A stretch of DNA of 64,000 bases from Psychrilyobacter atlanticus DSM 19335 (GTDB lineage Bacteria > Fusobacteriota > Fusobacteriia > Fusobacteriales > Fusobacteriaceae): NCBI RefSeq assembly GCF_000426625.1, contig NZ_KE384547.1, forward strand, positions 1,727,159 through 1,791,158, written 5' to 3'. How positions within the stretch are numbered: the stretch's first letter is position 1; each line of letters opens with the position of its first letter. Made by a program: the position numbers and the translations under genes. Shown one piece after another: positions 53,999 to 63,234 of this stretch. The notes beneath the pieces were generated by a model. That model was not told the origin of the DNA and searched no databases. It was given only the letters and a program-made list of their open reading frames with translations.

Positions 53999-55186
53999 AT
54001 GATAAAACGAACGATGGGTAATTCAGACCTGATTAAGAGGATAAACATCTCAAATATTATAGAAATTTTAAAAACTCAAGGATTAAAATCTAGAGCTGAC
54101 CTGGCTGTTTTAACAGGACTCACTCCAGCTAGTATAACTAAATTAACAAAAAAACTGATAGATTTAGATATCCTTATAGAATCTGGGATTGGCGTCATTT
54201 CTGGAGGAAGGCCGCCTATATTATTAGATATCAATCCTCATGCCGGCTATATCCTGGGAATCACCTTATCTCCTAATGAGATTCAGGGGATTTTAAGCGA
54301 CGTCAACGGCGCTATCTTATTCAAAGAAAATTTCATATTAGAAAATAAAGGAAAAAAACATATCTTAAATAATTTATCCACCCTTATTTCCAACCTTATC
54401 GATAATGTGAATAGGGCTAAAATTTTAGGGATCGGAATTGCCCTCAATGGGATGGTCGATTATGAAAATGGAGTTTCCATCTTTTCACCCCACTATAAGT
54501 GGAAAAATTTTAATTTAAGAGCTGTAGTCGAAGAAGAGTTTTCCCTCCCTGTAATTATCGACAACGATGTTAGGGCTATGGCATTGGGAGAGCATAAAAA
54601 CGGGATAGGCATAGATGAAGATAATTTTGTAGTTATCAATATCGGAGAAGGGATCGGAGCCGGGATTGTACTCAACAACCAACTCTATAGAGGTGAGGGA
54701 TATAGTGCAGGGGAGATCGGTCATATAACCATTGAAAAAAATAGTCCTCATCTATGTTCATGTGGAAAATATGGATGTCTGGAAGCTATTGTTGGAAGTA
54801 AGAAAATTTTAGACCATGTGAGTACTGAAAAAGGGAAATTCTATATGGAGGATCCTAGTATAGAAAAAATATGTGATTTAGCAGTGGGTGGGGACAGATT
54901 TTCAATAAATATATTGGAGGAGATTGCTGAAAATCTTGGATATACCCTTTCCTTTTTGGTCAACCTCTTAAATCCAAAAGTTATAATCATAGTTGGTGAG
55001 ATCAATAGCGGAGGGGAGTTATTTTATAAAAAATTAATGAATAGAGTAAAAAAATACTCCTTAAAAACTTCTACGCTGGATCTAAAGATCATCCCTTCTA
55101 AATTGGGCAGTGATGCTGCAACTATAGGAGCTACAACCTTAGTCTATGAAAATCTCTTTAAAGGGAGAAAAATTTTGAAGGTCTAA
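53999..55186 (+). CDS. ROK-family transcriptional repressor
   Basis: A 395-residue NagC/XylR-type regulator. An N-terminal winged helix-turn-helix (SRADLAVLTGLTPASITKLTKKLI) is followed by a ROK sugar-kinase-like domain with the zinc motif CSCGKYGCLEA near residue 258 and the nucleotide-loop relative NIGEGIGAGIVL. The ATG follows TTTTAGGAG. It is divergent from galK and most likely represses it until galactose or a derivative binds. The exact ligand is inferred. Confidence 0.9.
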   Translation: MIKRTMGNSDLIKRINISNIIEILKTQGLKSRADLAVLTGLTPASITKLTKKLIDLDILIESGIGVISGGRPPILLDINPHAGYILGITLSPNEIQGILSDVNGAILFKENFILENKGKKHILNNLSTLISNLIDNVNRAKILGIGIALNGMVDYENGVSIFSPHYKWKNFNLRAVVEEEFSLPVIIDNDVRAMALGEHKNGIGIDEDNFVVINIGEGIGAGIVLNNQLYRGEGYSAGEIGHITIEKNSPHLCSCGKYGCLEAIVGSKKILDHVSTEKGKFYMEDPSIEKICDLAVGGDRFSINILEEIAENLGYTLSFLVNLLNPKVIIIVGEINSGGELFYKKLMNRVKKYSLKTSTLDLKIIPSKLGSDAATIGATTLVYENLFKGRKILKV

Positions 55187-55280
55187 TCTAAAATATCTTA
55201 AAAAAAACGTGACGTTATATCTAAAAAGGCACAGTTTATATTTTGACGTGCCCTTATAATTATAATTTATTGGATAAAAG

Positions 55281-55318
55281 AAAAAGCCAGAAAATCAAAA
55301 TGATTTCCTAGCTTTTTT
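55281..55318. terminator. Bidirectional terminator between the ROK gene and gmhA
   Basis: Stem AAAAAGC.AG.AAATCA / TGATTTC.CTA.GCTTTTT between two convergent genes, with A and T runs outside. Confidence 0.8.
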
Positions 55319-55328
55319 ATTTTATTTC

Positions 55329-55904
55329 CTAATATAACTCAGGAAACATTATTCTTTCTACACCCTCTATGATAATGTGTAAGATCATCATGTGAATCTC
55401 TTGTATTCTATCTGAAGTCTGCCCAGGAATAATAAATTCATAGTCACACATTCCCTTTAATGTTCCTCCATCTTTTCCTAGGAGCATACAGGTAGTCATT
55501 CCTAATTTTTTAGCCTCTTCCACTGCTCTTATTACATTAGCAGAGTTTCCACTAGTAGATATTCCGATAAAGAAATCCCCTTCTTTACCATAAGCTTCTA
55601 CACCTCTGGCAAATATCTCATCAAAACCAAAATCATTTCCAACACAAGTTATATGAGATGAATCTGAAATTGAGATTGCAGGAAGTGCTCTCCTGTTCCC
55701 TCTAAATCTCCCTGTAAATTCCTCTGCAAAATGAAGGGCATCACAGTTACTTCCACCATTTCCACAGATAAGTACTTTATTTTTATTTCCAAAAGCTTCC
55801 GCTAATTTCTTGGCCACTTTCTCTGTTAATTTTTCTTCTTTTTCTTTTTCTATAAAATCTTTTAATAGATTTAGTTCTATTTCATATGACTCAATTAAAT
55901 TCAT
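55329..55904 (-). CDS. gmhA: Phosphoheptose isomerase
   Basis: A 191-residue SIS-domain isomerase converting sedoheptulose-7-phosphate to D-glycero-D-manno-heptose-7-phosphate, the first step to the heptose of lipopolysaccharide. Seen are CGNGGSNCDALHFAEEFTGRF near residue 47 (phosphate and metal site), GISTSGNSANVIRA near residue 112 and the C-terminal HMMILHIIIEGVE with zinc ligands. It supports an LPS-bearing envelope. The gene lies 14 bases after lysR; no other heptose gene is near. Confidence 0.92.
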   Translation of the reverse strand: MNLIESYEIELNLLKDFIEKEKEEKLTEKVAKKLAEAFGNKNKVLICGNGGSNCDALHFAEEFTGRFRGNRRALPAISISDSSHITCVGNDFGFDEIFARGVEAYGKEGDFFIGISTSGNSANVIRAVEEAKKLGMTTCMLLGKDGGTLKGMCDYEFIIPGQTSDRIQEIHMMILHIIIEGVERIMFPELY

Positions 55905-55918
55905 ATTTTTCTCCTTTC

Positions 55919-56803
55919 TTATATTATTTTAAAGTTCTTCGTGAAGTTTATAAATTTAATTATTTCCAATAAACTCCTTTTATCCTTTGTGATAGCTATT
56001 TGGTACCCATCTGATACTTCGTCTATCTTTTCAATAACTTTAAATTCTCCTGATTTAACCTCATCATAGACTGTATAATAAGGTAACACCACATTTCCAA
56101 CTCCTTCTCTGACGGAAGACTTGATCATACTTAAACTTCCAGTAATTGGAATTTTAGTTTTAAATTCTATTTCATGATTATTTTCTATGGCTGTTACAGC
56201 TTCATTATGTTTTAATATCTGCTTACGTATAATAAGAGGAGTATCAGCAACTTCCTTGATATCTCTATAATCCTTTGCACTGATTAAACATAGTGGAAAT
56301 TTGCCTACATCTATAATCTCTAAATTTATATCTGTTATATGGGTTTCATCGATGATAGCTACATCTATATCCCCGTCTCTTAACCTTTCCAAAATTTCCT
56401 TCTTAGAAGCTATTAAGATATCATATTCTATCTCCTGATATACTTTAGAAAATTCTCTCATTAATTTTGGCAGTAGTGGTTCTCCTATGATAGTTGTAGC
56501 TCCAATACTTATCCTAGCTCTATCCACTTCTACTATTCTTGCCATCTCTTTTTCCACACGTTTAACTTTTTGGAAGATATCCTCACTCATCTTATATAAA
56601 ACTTCCCCTGAATAAGTTAATTTTATCTTCTTTGAACTTCTGTCAAATAACTTAGTTCCTAGTAATTCTTCAAACTTTTTTACCTGTATAGATACTGCCG
56701 ACTGATTTATGTATAAATTATGTGCTGCTTTTGTAAAACTACATTCTTTAGCTACCTCATAAAATATTCTTAAATAGTGTAAATCCAAATTTCCCCACCT
56801 CAA
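55919..56803 (-). CDS. LysR-family transcriptional regulator
   Basis: A 294-residue regulator: N-terminal helix-turn-helix (SFTKAAHNLYINQSAVSIQVKKFEELLG) and a two-lobed periplasmic-binding-like ligand domain. The family resembles CysB/CbbR-type proteins of uncertain ligand. It is in operon with gmhA downstream and divergent from the exported DUF4097-like protein, either of which could be its target. Confidence 0.9.
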   Translation of the reverse strand: MRWGNLDLHYLRIFYEVAKECSFTKAAHNLYINQSAVSIQVKKFEELLGTKLFDRSSKKIKLTYSGEVLYKMSEDIFQKVKRVEKEMARIVEVDRARISIGATTIIGEPLLPKLMREFSKVYQEIEYDILIASKKEILERLRDGDIDVAIIDETHITDINLEIIDVGKFPLCLISAKDYRDIKEVADTPLIIRKQILKHNEAVTAIENNHEIEFKTKIPITGSLSMIKSSVREGVGNVVLPYYTVYDEVKSGEFKVIEKIDEVSDGYQIAITKDKRSLLEIIKFINFTKNFKII

Positions 56804-56980
56804 TAATTTAATTATATTTCAGTATACTACACATCTATATTCTTATTCAATAACTAATTTCAATAATATAAGGGTCCTTCTAGAGTTTTTCTAAATATCT
56901 TTTTTTCTTTTAGGTTTTCATGCATTTTTTATAATAAAATGTTATAATTTATTTAGTATAAATAATTTAGGAGGCGACCT

Positions 56981-57796
56981 ATGAAGAACTCAATATTTTT
57001 GTTTTTTTTCTTAATATTGATTAATATCACCACCTTTTCCAATGGGACAATTGCCTCTAAAGGTATCAAAACTATTGAGGTTAAGGGACAATATATCAAC
57101 CTTAATATCATTCCCTATGCTGGTGAGAGTATCATATTAAATCAGTTATCAAATAAAAAAAATCCCATAATAAAAAATAATGTAACCAAAGATACTTTAC
57201 AATATAATTTAAACAATGAGAAAAAAAATAGTTTTTTTAAAACCAAGATTAAATTCGATCTTTTGATTCCTCAAAATACTAACTTTAAATATCTTATAAA
57301 AACTACAAACAGCTCCATCTCTATAAACGGGATAAATGGAAATTTTTCTATCGATAACTCCAAGGGAAAGATCAATATAGATAACCTGGTCGGAACTCTA
57401 GAGGTTATGAACTCAAATAGAGATATTAAATTATCTAATATTGTAGGAGACATCTATGTAAAAGGTCTATTCAGCCGAGTAATTACTGAAAATACCCTGG
57501 GTGTCCTCAATATTAAAACTACCGATAGGAAAATAAAGATAAAAAATGCTGAAAAGGTAGGAAATATATCCACATCTAATGCTTCTATTTCCGCTGAATT
57601 CCAGAATATTATCTCAGATTCAAAAATAGTCACTTCAAATCATAGTCTTACGATAAAGATCCCTGAAAATCATAATTTTAACTTTTCTATTTTCGGTGAT
57701 CTAATCCATGTAAAAAATGAATTCCCACAATTAAAGACCAATAATTTTTTGATCCTGGGAACATCCAATGGAACTATTAAAATTGAAAAGAAGTAG
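56981..57796 (+). CDS. Exported DUF4097-like beta-strand-repeat protein
   Basis: A 271-residue protein with a signal peptide (residues 1-20, MKNSIFLFFFLILINITTFS). The mature part is made of short repeated strands ending in Asn/Gly turns, such as SISINGINGNFSIDNSKGK and DIYVKGLFSRVITENTLGV, the pattern of the DUF4097 (putative adhesin, right-handed beta-helix-like) family. AGGAGG precedes the ATG. Probably located in the periplasm or on the surface; function unknown. Confidence 0.72.
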   Translation: MKNSIFLFFFLILINITTFSNGTIASKGIKTIEVKGQYINLNIIPYAGESIILNQLSNKKNPIIKNNVTKDTLQYNLNNEKKNSFFKTKIKFDLLIPQNTNFKYLIKTTNSSISINGINGNFSIDNSKGKINIDNLVGTLEVMNSNRDIKLSNIVGDIYVKGLFSRVITENTLGVLNIKTTDRKIKIKNAEKVGNISTSNASISAEFQNIISDSKIVTSNHSLTIKIPENHNFNFSIFGDLIHVKNEFPQLKTNNFLILGTSNGTIKIEKK

Positions 57797-57828
57797 AAGG
57801 GACATTGTCCATCTTCTACTTCTTTTTT
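57786..57828. terminator. Bidirectional terminator after the DUF4097-like gene
   Basis: Stem AAAAGAAGTAGAAG / CTTCTACTTCTTTT, starting within the last codons of the plus-strand gene and also suited to end the convergent glucosidase gene. Confidence 0.88.
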
Positions 57829-57831
57829 TAT

Positions 57832-59445
57832 CTATTTATTGCTTTTAACTCTCAATGCCAAAGTTTCGTATGGTCTCAAGTTCCCACCTTTAAGCGTCTC
57901 ATTATAATTTGAAATAATCACTTCTCCACCTTTTAACTTTTCCATCTCTGTAACCACTATGTCTTTATCTGTCATATTAGAAAAAACATAGAGTTTCTCC
58001 CCTTTATATTCCCTGATATACGAGAAATGTTCCTTAGAGTTTTTATCGATCAAATCAAAGGTACCATCTTTAATAAGGTCCATTTTTTTTCTTATTTCTA
58101 TCAACTCTTTATAGGTATAGAATATGGAGTTTCTATCCTCCAATGCATCTCGTACATTTATTTTTTTATAGCTTTCATTGACTACAATCCAAGGTATTCC
58201 ATCTGTGAATCCGGCATTTTTACTGTCATCCCACTGAATCGGTGTTCTTGCATTATCTCTGGAGATATTCTTTACTCTCTTTAACACCTCTTTTTTATCT
58301 TCCTTTTCCACTGCCATATCAAAATAATTTATAGCTTCTACATCCTTCATCTCTTCCCTAGTCCATGGCCGATTAATCATCCCTATCTCTTCCCCTTGAT
58401 AGATATAGGGAGTTCCCTCCATCAAATGAAGTAAGATTGCTAACCCTTTCCCTGATAGTTCTCTGAATTCCTCCCTATCATCTCCAAATCTGGATATTGC
58501 CCTGGGCAGATCATGGTTATTATAAAAAAGTGAGTTCCATCCATCATTATGCATTCCTTTTTGCCACTTTTCAAAAATTGCTTTCAGCTTTAATAGGTCA
58601 ATAGATGTGCTCCATTTATCTGGTCCAAACATAGTATGTTCAAATGTAAAAATTGTTGAAAATTCAGTGTTCTCTAGGTTAGAATATTTTTTAGCATGCT
58701 CTAAATCAGCTGACCAGGTTTCTCCTACAGTAAAAGTATCATCATAATTTCTGTAGGTAGCGTTAGCCATCTCTTCTATATATTCATGAAGTTTTGGACC
58801 ATTGGACATCTCGCACTTTTCCCAGACCTTACTGATCATATCTATTACGTCAAATCTAAACCCTTTTACACCCTTCTCTAACCAAAAGTTCATCATCTTA
58901 TACGTTTCTTCCCTTACTTCATCATTATCCCAATCCAGATCAGCCTGGGTTTTATCGAAGTTATGCAGGTAGTATAGATCCAGGTTTTCAATATACTCCC
59001 AGGCATCTCCTCCAAATATCGAAGTTATAGGATGATCCTCCACAAATTCTTTTTCCCTGAAGACATAGTAATCCTGATATTTTTTGTCCCCTGAAAGAGC
59101 TTTTTTAAACCAAGTATGTTCTGTAGATGTATGATTAGCCACTATATCCATAAGGATTCCCATCCCTCTTTTTTCTGCCTCAGATAAAAGCAGATCAAAA
59201 TCTTCCATACTTCCAAACTCCGGATCGATCTGATAATAATCTGCAATGTCATAGCCATTATCATTTTTAGGAGAGCTGTAGATAGGAGTTAGCCATAGAA
59301 GATCCACTCCTAAATTTTCCAAATAATCTAATTTACTTATTATCCCCCTGATATCTCCCATCCCAGTTCCAGTGGTATCCATAAAACTCATAGGATATAT
59401 CTGATATACTACTTTATCTTTTAAATTTTTATTGATGCCTTTCAT
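57832..59445 (-). CDS. GH13 alpha-glucosidase (oligo-1,6-glucosidase / trehalose-6-phosphate hydrolase type)
   Basis: A 537-residue (beta/alpha)8 alpha-glucosidase. Conserved regions: DIVANHTSTEH, GFRFDVIDMI (nucleophile Asp), FTVGETWS (acid/base Glu) and FYNNHDLPR (transition-state Asp). The sequence resembles both oligo-1,6-glucosidases and TreC; segments such as LDLYYLHNFDKTQADLDWDN and QKGMHNDGWNSLFYNNHD recall TreC, but no trehalose PTS is near. Substrate left open. It is transcribed alone, ~150 bases from the MurNAc operon end and separated by a terminator. Confidence 0.88.
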   Translation of the reverse strand: MKGINKNLKDKVVYQIYPMSFMDTTGTGMGDIRGIISKLDYLENLGVDLLWLTPIYSSPKNDNGYDIADYYQIDPEFGSMEDFDLLLSEAEKRGMGILMDIVANHTSTEHTWFKKALSGDKKYQDYYVFREKEFVEDHPITSIFGGDAWEYIENLDLYYLHNFDKTQADLDWDNDEVREETYKMMNFWLEKGVKGFRFDVIDMISKVWEKCEMSNGPKLHEYIEEMANATYRNYDDTFTVGETWSADLEHAKKYSNLENTEFSTIFTFEHTMFGPDKWSTSIDLLKLKAIFEKWQKGMHNDGWNSLFYNNHDLPRAISRFGDDREEFRELSGKGLAILLHLMEGTPYIYQGEEIGMINRPWTREEMKDVEAINYFDMAVEKEDKKEVLKRVKNISRDNARTPIQWDDSKNAGFTDGIPWIVVNESYKKINVRDALEDRNSIFYTYKELIEIRKKMDLIKDGTFDLIDKNSKEHFSYIREYKGEKLYVFSNMTDKDIVVTEMEKLKGGEVIISNYNETLKGGNLRPYETLALRVKSNK

Positions 59446-59488
59446 ATTCTTCCCCCCTATATTTTGTTCGTGGTGCTATTATACCCTA

Positions 59489-59534
59489 AAAACTAAAAAA
59501 ACTTGTAAAAAAAATACTTTTTTTCACAAGTTTT
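59489..59534 (-). terminator. Terminator of the MurNAc operon
   Basis: Minus strand: AAACTTGT pairs with ACAAGTTT around an A/T-rich loop, then seven T. It follows the mupG stop codon by ~60 bases. Confidence 0.7.
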
Positions 59535-59592
59535 AATTTAGTTACAATTTAAGAGTAATTTCAACCTTTAGTACCTATACTTCCTCAGCTTT

Positions 59593-60624
59593 TTATACCT
59601 CACAAAATCTAAATTTATCTCCCTCTCCTATCCTTTGGATCAGCCTTTCATCATCTAAAATTTGTGCTACTACATTCACTCTTTCGTCTGAAGGAAAATC
59701 TTTTTGGCATATCTGCAATTCTCCACTGTACCTTTCATATCCTATATTATCTATTGTCACCGATCCAGGTTTTCTATCTATAATATTATTTTTTTTTATG
59801 GGATCTTTGAAAATTCCCCTTGATTTTTCACACCTTATGAGAAAATCTCCTGGATCCATCCTATTTTTATGAAGAATATTAAAGATCTCTTCTTCCCCTA
59901 AACTCATCTCATACTTTTTTACAGGGAGCAGCCAGGAATCTCTGTCTAACTTTCCCAAAAGTAATAGTTCTTCCTTACTTGCCATAAGATCTCCTACAAT
60001 AACAAGATCACAGCCTTCTCCCAATAATTCTTGAGCTCCTACTATAGGATGAAGCCCCCTATGAGCTTCCACAGTGGGAAGCCCCTCATAGACAGGCCCT
60101 CTTTTTTTAAAGTCACTTGATATAAACCCCATTATTTCCATCCCTAAAGATTTGTAATATTTATTTCTCCGCCTTAATAATTCTATAGATATCCCTGTAT
60201 CCTTTCTGGGATAGTAATTATGACAAACTGTTATCTTAGAACTGTCCAAACCCATTTTCATGAGATTTTCCATCCATTCTTCGGATACAGTACTGGCATT
60301 TAATTGAATAGGATATTTTTTACTTAACCTCACTATCTCCTCATCTGAAAAACCAAAATCTAACCTCAAGGCAAAAATATTATAATCCTCCCATTTATAC
60401 TTCTCTATATATTTTTTTGAAATATCTACAATTAATTTCATATTTAATTCATTTGTCTGTTTTAAAATTTTTTCAAACTCAAATAAAATTCTTTCTTCAT
60501 CCGCTTCTGGAATATGCATAGAGGTAAATACTATCTCAACTCCGTTTTCCTTAGCTCTTTTCATATACTTTATGTTTTCCTCTATTTCCATATCCATTCC
60601 AGGAAATACTGAAATTCCTATCAC
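59593..60624 (-). CDS. mupG: 6-phospho-N-acetylmuramidase (DUF871/MupG family)
   Basis: A 343-residue protein of the former DUF871 family, which splits 6-phospho-MurNAc-GlcNAc into MurNAc-6-phosphate and GlcNAc. The TIM-barrel start is GISVFPGMDMEIEENIKYMKRA, with a CHNYYPRKDTGIS segment near residue 155 and a small C-terminal domain (PGSVTIDNIGYERYSGELQI). Neighbours murP and murQ make the assignment firm: MurP imports and phosphorylates the sugar, MupG cuts it, MurQ removes lactate. Confidence 0.92.
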   Translation of the reverse strand: MIGISVFPGMDMEIEENIKYMKRAKENGVEIVFTSMHIPEADEERILFEFEKILKQTNELNMKLIVDISKKYIEKYKWEDYNIFALRLDFGFSDEEIVRLSKKYPIQLNASTVSEEWMENLMKMGLDSSKITVCHNYYPRKDTGISIELLRRRNKYYKSLGMEIMGFISSDFKKRGPVYEGLPTVEAHRGLHPIVGAQELLGEGCDLVIVGDLMASKEELLLLGKLDRDSWLLPVKKYEMSLGEEEIFNILHKNRMDPGDFLIRCEKSRGIFKDPIKKNNIIDRKPGSVTIDNIGYERYSGELQICQKDFPSDERVNVVAQILDDERLIQRIGEGDKFRFCEV

Positions 60625-60667
60625 CTATACCACCCCTAATTTAAAATATTTAAATCTTTTTTATTTT

Positions 60668-62071
60668 TTAGGATAGATCTACATTTTTACATCCAAATAG
60701 ATATGTAAGGATAAACCCTGAAATATATGCAATTACCAATGCTGACATATATAGAATTATTGCTGTGAATACTCCGCTGTTAGATGTCATAGCAAATGAC
60801 CCTAGTATTCCTGAAGATCCAAATACAGTATTTAATCCAAAGGAAAAGCCCATTTGAGACATTATACCTATATATATTCCTCCAATGGCTCCTCCTGCCA
60901 TAGATGTAAAGAATGGCTTGACTCTGGGCAGAGTAACACCATAGATCAACGGCTCCCCTATTCCTAAGAATCCCGGTACAATTGCCCCTCTGATATTTTC
61001 TCGTAAATTGGATTCTTTAGGAGATTTTACATAGAGAGCTAGTGCTGCACCTACCTGTCCTGCTCCTGCCATGGCTAAGATTGGAAATAATGAGTTCATC
61101 CCTGTTGTTTCTACCAATCCCTGATATACCGGTACAAATCCCTGGTGTATTCCCATCATAACTGAGGGGAGAAATAATCCTGCCAAAATTCCCCCTCCAA
61201 TTGGATTTCCATTTAGATTTGCAAAGGCAAAGTTCATAAGACCGAATAATTTAAATGATAAAGGCATAATCAATGTGTAAGTCAACGTTCCCATAGCTAA
61301 TAGGGTAATTATAGGAGTGGTAATTATATCCGTCGGTTCCCATGAAAATTTCTCCCTGATAAATATTTCAAATTTAGCTGCAATTATTGTAGTGAATAAT
61401 ATCCCTATCATGCCTCCACGAGGTTCAATAGTTTGACCAAAAAATTCTGCCATACCACTATTTCCACCATCACCATACCCAAGTAAAAACAGCCCCGACA
61501 ACATCCCTCCTATTACTCCTGACCCGCCAAATGCCTTAGTAGCATTAAACCCTATCATTATATACATAAATTTAGTCAGCGATTTATTGAAGACATTTAT
61601 ATAATTAACCCAGTCACCTGTTATATTTAACTCCTTACACAGTCCTGCTAATCCTGCCAGCATTCCTGCTGCGATAAATCCCGGAATTAATGGAACAAAT
61701 ATATTAGAAAAATTTGCCATAAATCCTTGAAACTTACTTGTCCTTTTGGCTTTTACAGCACTTTTTTGTTTTTTTATAGTATCTTCAAATTTTTCCTCTT
61801 GATCGCTTTGATTTTCATCAGTTGATTTATAGAGTTGATCCATTGCTGTATATGCTTTTTTTACCTTTCCAGGACCAAATATCAGCTGTAATTCATCACC
61901 ATTTTCTTTTAACCCCAATACTCCTTCAACGGCTTTTAATCTTTCCAGATCTACTTTTTCTAAATCCTTTATCGATATCCTCAAACGTGTCATACAGCTT
62001 GTATACCCACTGATATTTTTCTTTTCTCCCACAAGCTTCATTATTTTCTCTACAACTTCCTTATAATCCAT
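60668..62071 (-). CDS. murP: PTS transporter EIIBC for N-acetylmuramic acid
   Basis: A 467-residue phosphotransferase component. The EIIB domain (residues 1-80) carries the phosphocysteine Cys26 in YTSCMTRLRISI. A Lys/Gln linker follows, then an EIIC domain with about ten spans (GGVIGGMLSGLFLLGYG, PLIYGVTLPRVKPFF). EIIA is absent, as in MurP and TreB, and must be supplied by another system. Specificity for MurNAc or MurNAc-GlcNAc is inferred from murQ and mupG. Confidence 0.92.
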   Translation of the reverse strand: MDYKEVVEKIMKLVGEKKNISGYTSCMTRLRISIKDLEKVDLERLKAVEGVLGLKENGDELQLIFGPGKVKKAYTAMDQLYKSTDENQSDQEEKFEDTIKKQKSAVKAKRTSKFQGFMANFSNIFVPLIPGFIAAGMLAGLAGLCKELNITGDWVNYINVFNKSLTKFMYIMIGFNATKAFGGSGVIGGMLSGLFLLGYGDGGNSGMAEFFGQTIEPRGGMIGILFTTIIAAKFEIFIREKFSWEPTDIITTPIITLLAMGTLTYTLIMPLSFKLFGLMNFAFANLNGNPIGGGILAGLFLPSVMMGIHQGFVPVYQGLVETTGMNSLFPILAMAGAGQVGAALALYVKSPKESNLRENIRGAIVPGFLGIGEPLIYGVTLPRVKPFFTSMAGGAIGGIYIGIMSQMGFSFGLNTVFGSSGILGSFAMTSNSGVFTAIILYMSALVIAYISGFILTYLFGCKNVDLS

Positions 62072-62170
62072 CTTCCCCCCCTATAACGACTCCTAGTCGA
62101 ATATATAATCGATAATTTAAATTTATAAATACAGGTAATCATTCCTCTTCATACATTTAAATATCTATTT

Positions 62171-63097
62171 TCAGATAAATTTGACTGCTTTCAGTGCCTC
62201 CCTAATAAAACCTTTTTTTTCTAAAAGCAGTATTTTAGCTTCCTTTGCTTCTAAGCCTCCTAAGATCATAAGGATAGCAGTCTTACAGTGTCCTCCTGTA
62301 TCTTTTAAGGCAGAGCTGGCTTCCTCTCTAGAACAATCAGTAGCTTCCATGACTATTTTCTTTTGTCTTTCCACTAACTTTTCATTTGTAGCCTCTACAT
62401 CTACCATTAAGTTTCCATATACCTTTCCTATCTTTATCATGGATCCAGTGGTCAGCATATTCAACACCAATTTTTGTGCTGTTCCAGCCTTTAGCCTAGA
62501 CGATCCTGTCACCACCTCTCCTCCTACTACTGGAGATATTGGTATCTTTACAGATTCAGCTAATATACTGTCAGGGTTGCAACTGACACCAACAGTTACA
62601 GCTCCCAATTCTTCGGCATATTCAATTCCTCCCATTACATATGGGGTTCTTCCGCTTGCTGCTATTCCTACCAATATATCTTTAGAATTAAACCCGATCC
62701 CTTTTAAATCATCCACACACAGCTCTTTACTATCTTCAGCATTTTCTACAGCTTTTAAGATTGCATCTTTTCCTCCTGCAATGAGTCCCACTACTAATTC
62801 TGCCGGTGTTCCAAATGTAGGAGGACACTCACTGGCATCTAAGATTCCTAATCGTCCAGATGTTCCAGCCCCTATATATATGAGTCTGCCTCCATTTAAG
62901 AATGCAGAGCTTATCTTATCTATAGCTTTTGCAATATTTCCTAATTCTTTTTCCACTGCTAAAGCAACTTTTTTATCCTCGTTATTTATTACCCTTACCA
63001 TCTCCATAGTATTTAACATGTCTATATTTGTAGTATTTTCATTCCTGCTCTCCGTTACCATCTGTTTTAAGTTTAATTCCATGATTTCCTCCGCCAA
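62171..63097 (-). CDS. murQ: N-acetylmuramic acid 6-phosphate etherase
   Basis: A 308-residue SIS-domain etherase that removes D-lactate from MurNAc-6-phosphate to give GlcNAc-6-phosphate. Marks are [23 protein letters not shown] near residue 75 (with the catalytic Glu), [18 protein letters not shown] near residue 145 and [17 protein letters not shown] near residue 205. It has its own promoter and operator. The ATG used follows GGAGG; the first in-frame start MAEEIMELN is slightly upstream of the alternative MELNLKQM. Confidence 0.96.
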   Translation of the reverse strand: MAEEIMELNLKQMVTESRNENTTNIDMLNTMEMVRVINNEDKKVALAVEKELGNIAKAIDKISSAFLNGGRLIYIGAGTSGRLGILDASECPPTFGTPAELVVGLIAGGKDAILKAVENAEDSKELCVDDLKGIGFNSKDILVGIAASGRTPYVMGGIEYAEELGAVTVGVSCNPDSILAESVKIPISPVVGGEVVTGSSRLKAGTAQKLVLNMLTTGSMIKIGKVYGNLMVDVEATNEKLVERQKKIVMEATDCSREEASSALKDTGGHCKTAILMILGGLEAKEAKILLLEKKGFIREALKAVKFI

Positions 63098-63111
63098 ACT
63101 AAATATACCAC

Positions 63112-63131
63112 TATTCTAGAATAAATTATTC
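63112..63131. promoter_or_regulatory. RpiR/MurR-like operator in the murQ promoter
   Basis: Two overlapping palindromes: TATTCTAGAATA (63112-63123) and GAATAAATTATTC (63119-63131). They span the -10 box and part of the spacer. GAAT/ATTC-type half sites are typical of RpiR-family regulators such as MurR; no murR gene is in the window. Confidence 0.55.
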
Positions 63132-63141
63132 CAAAAGTCAA
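63113..63141 (-). promoter_or_regulatory. Promoter of murQ-murP-mupG
   Basis: TTGACT (63136-63141), 17-base spacer and TAGAAT (63113-63118), directed at murQ and downstream of nagZ. Confidence 0.78.
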
Positions 63142-63234
63142 ATAGAAAAAGATTTTTTATCGCTAAAATGCTTTAAATATTACAATCAAAATTTAAATTT
63201 TTCAAATTAAATAAAATGTAACACTACTCTTCAC

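Noticed and set aside
62181-63119. Open frame of 312 codons on the plus strand
   Set aside because: It is the antisense shadow of murQ, low in charged residues and without a ribosome binding site; murQ has every family motif.
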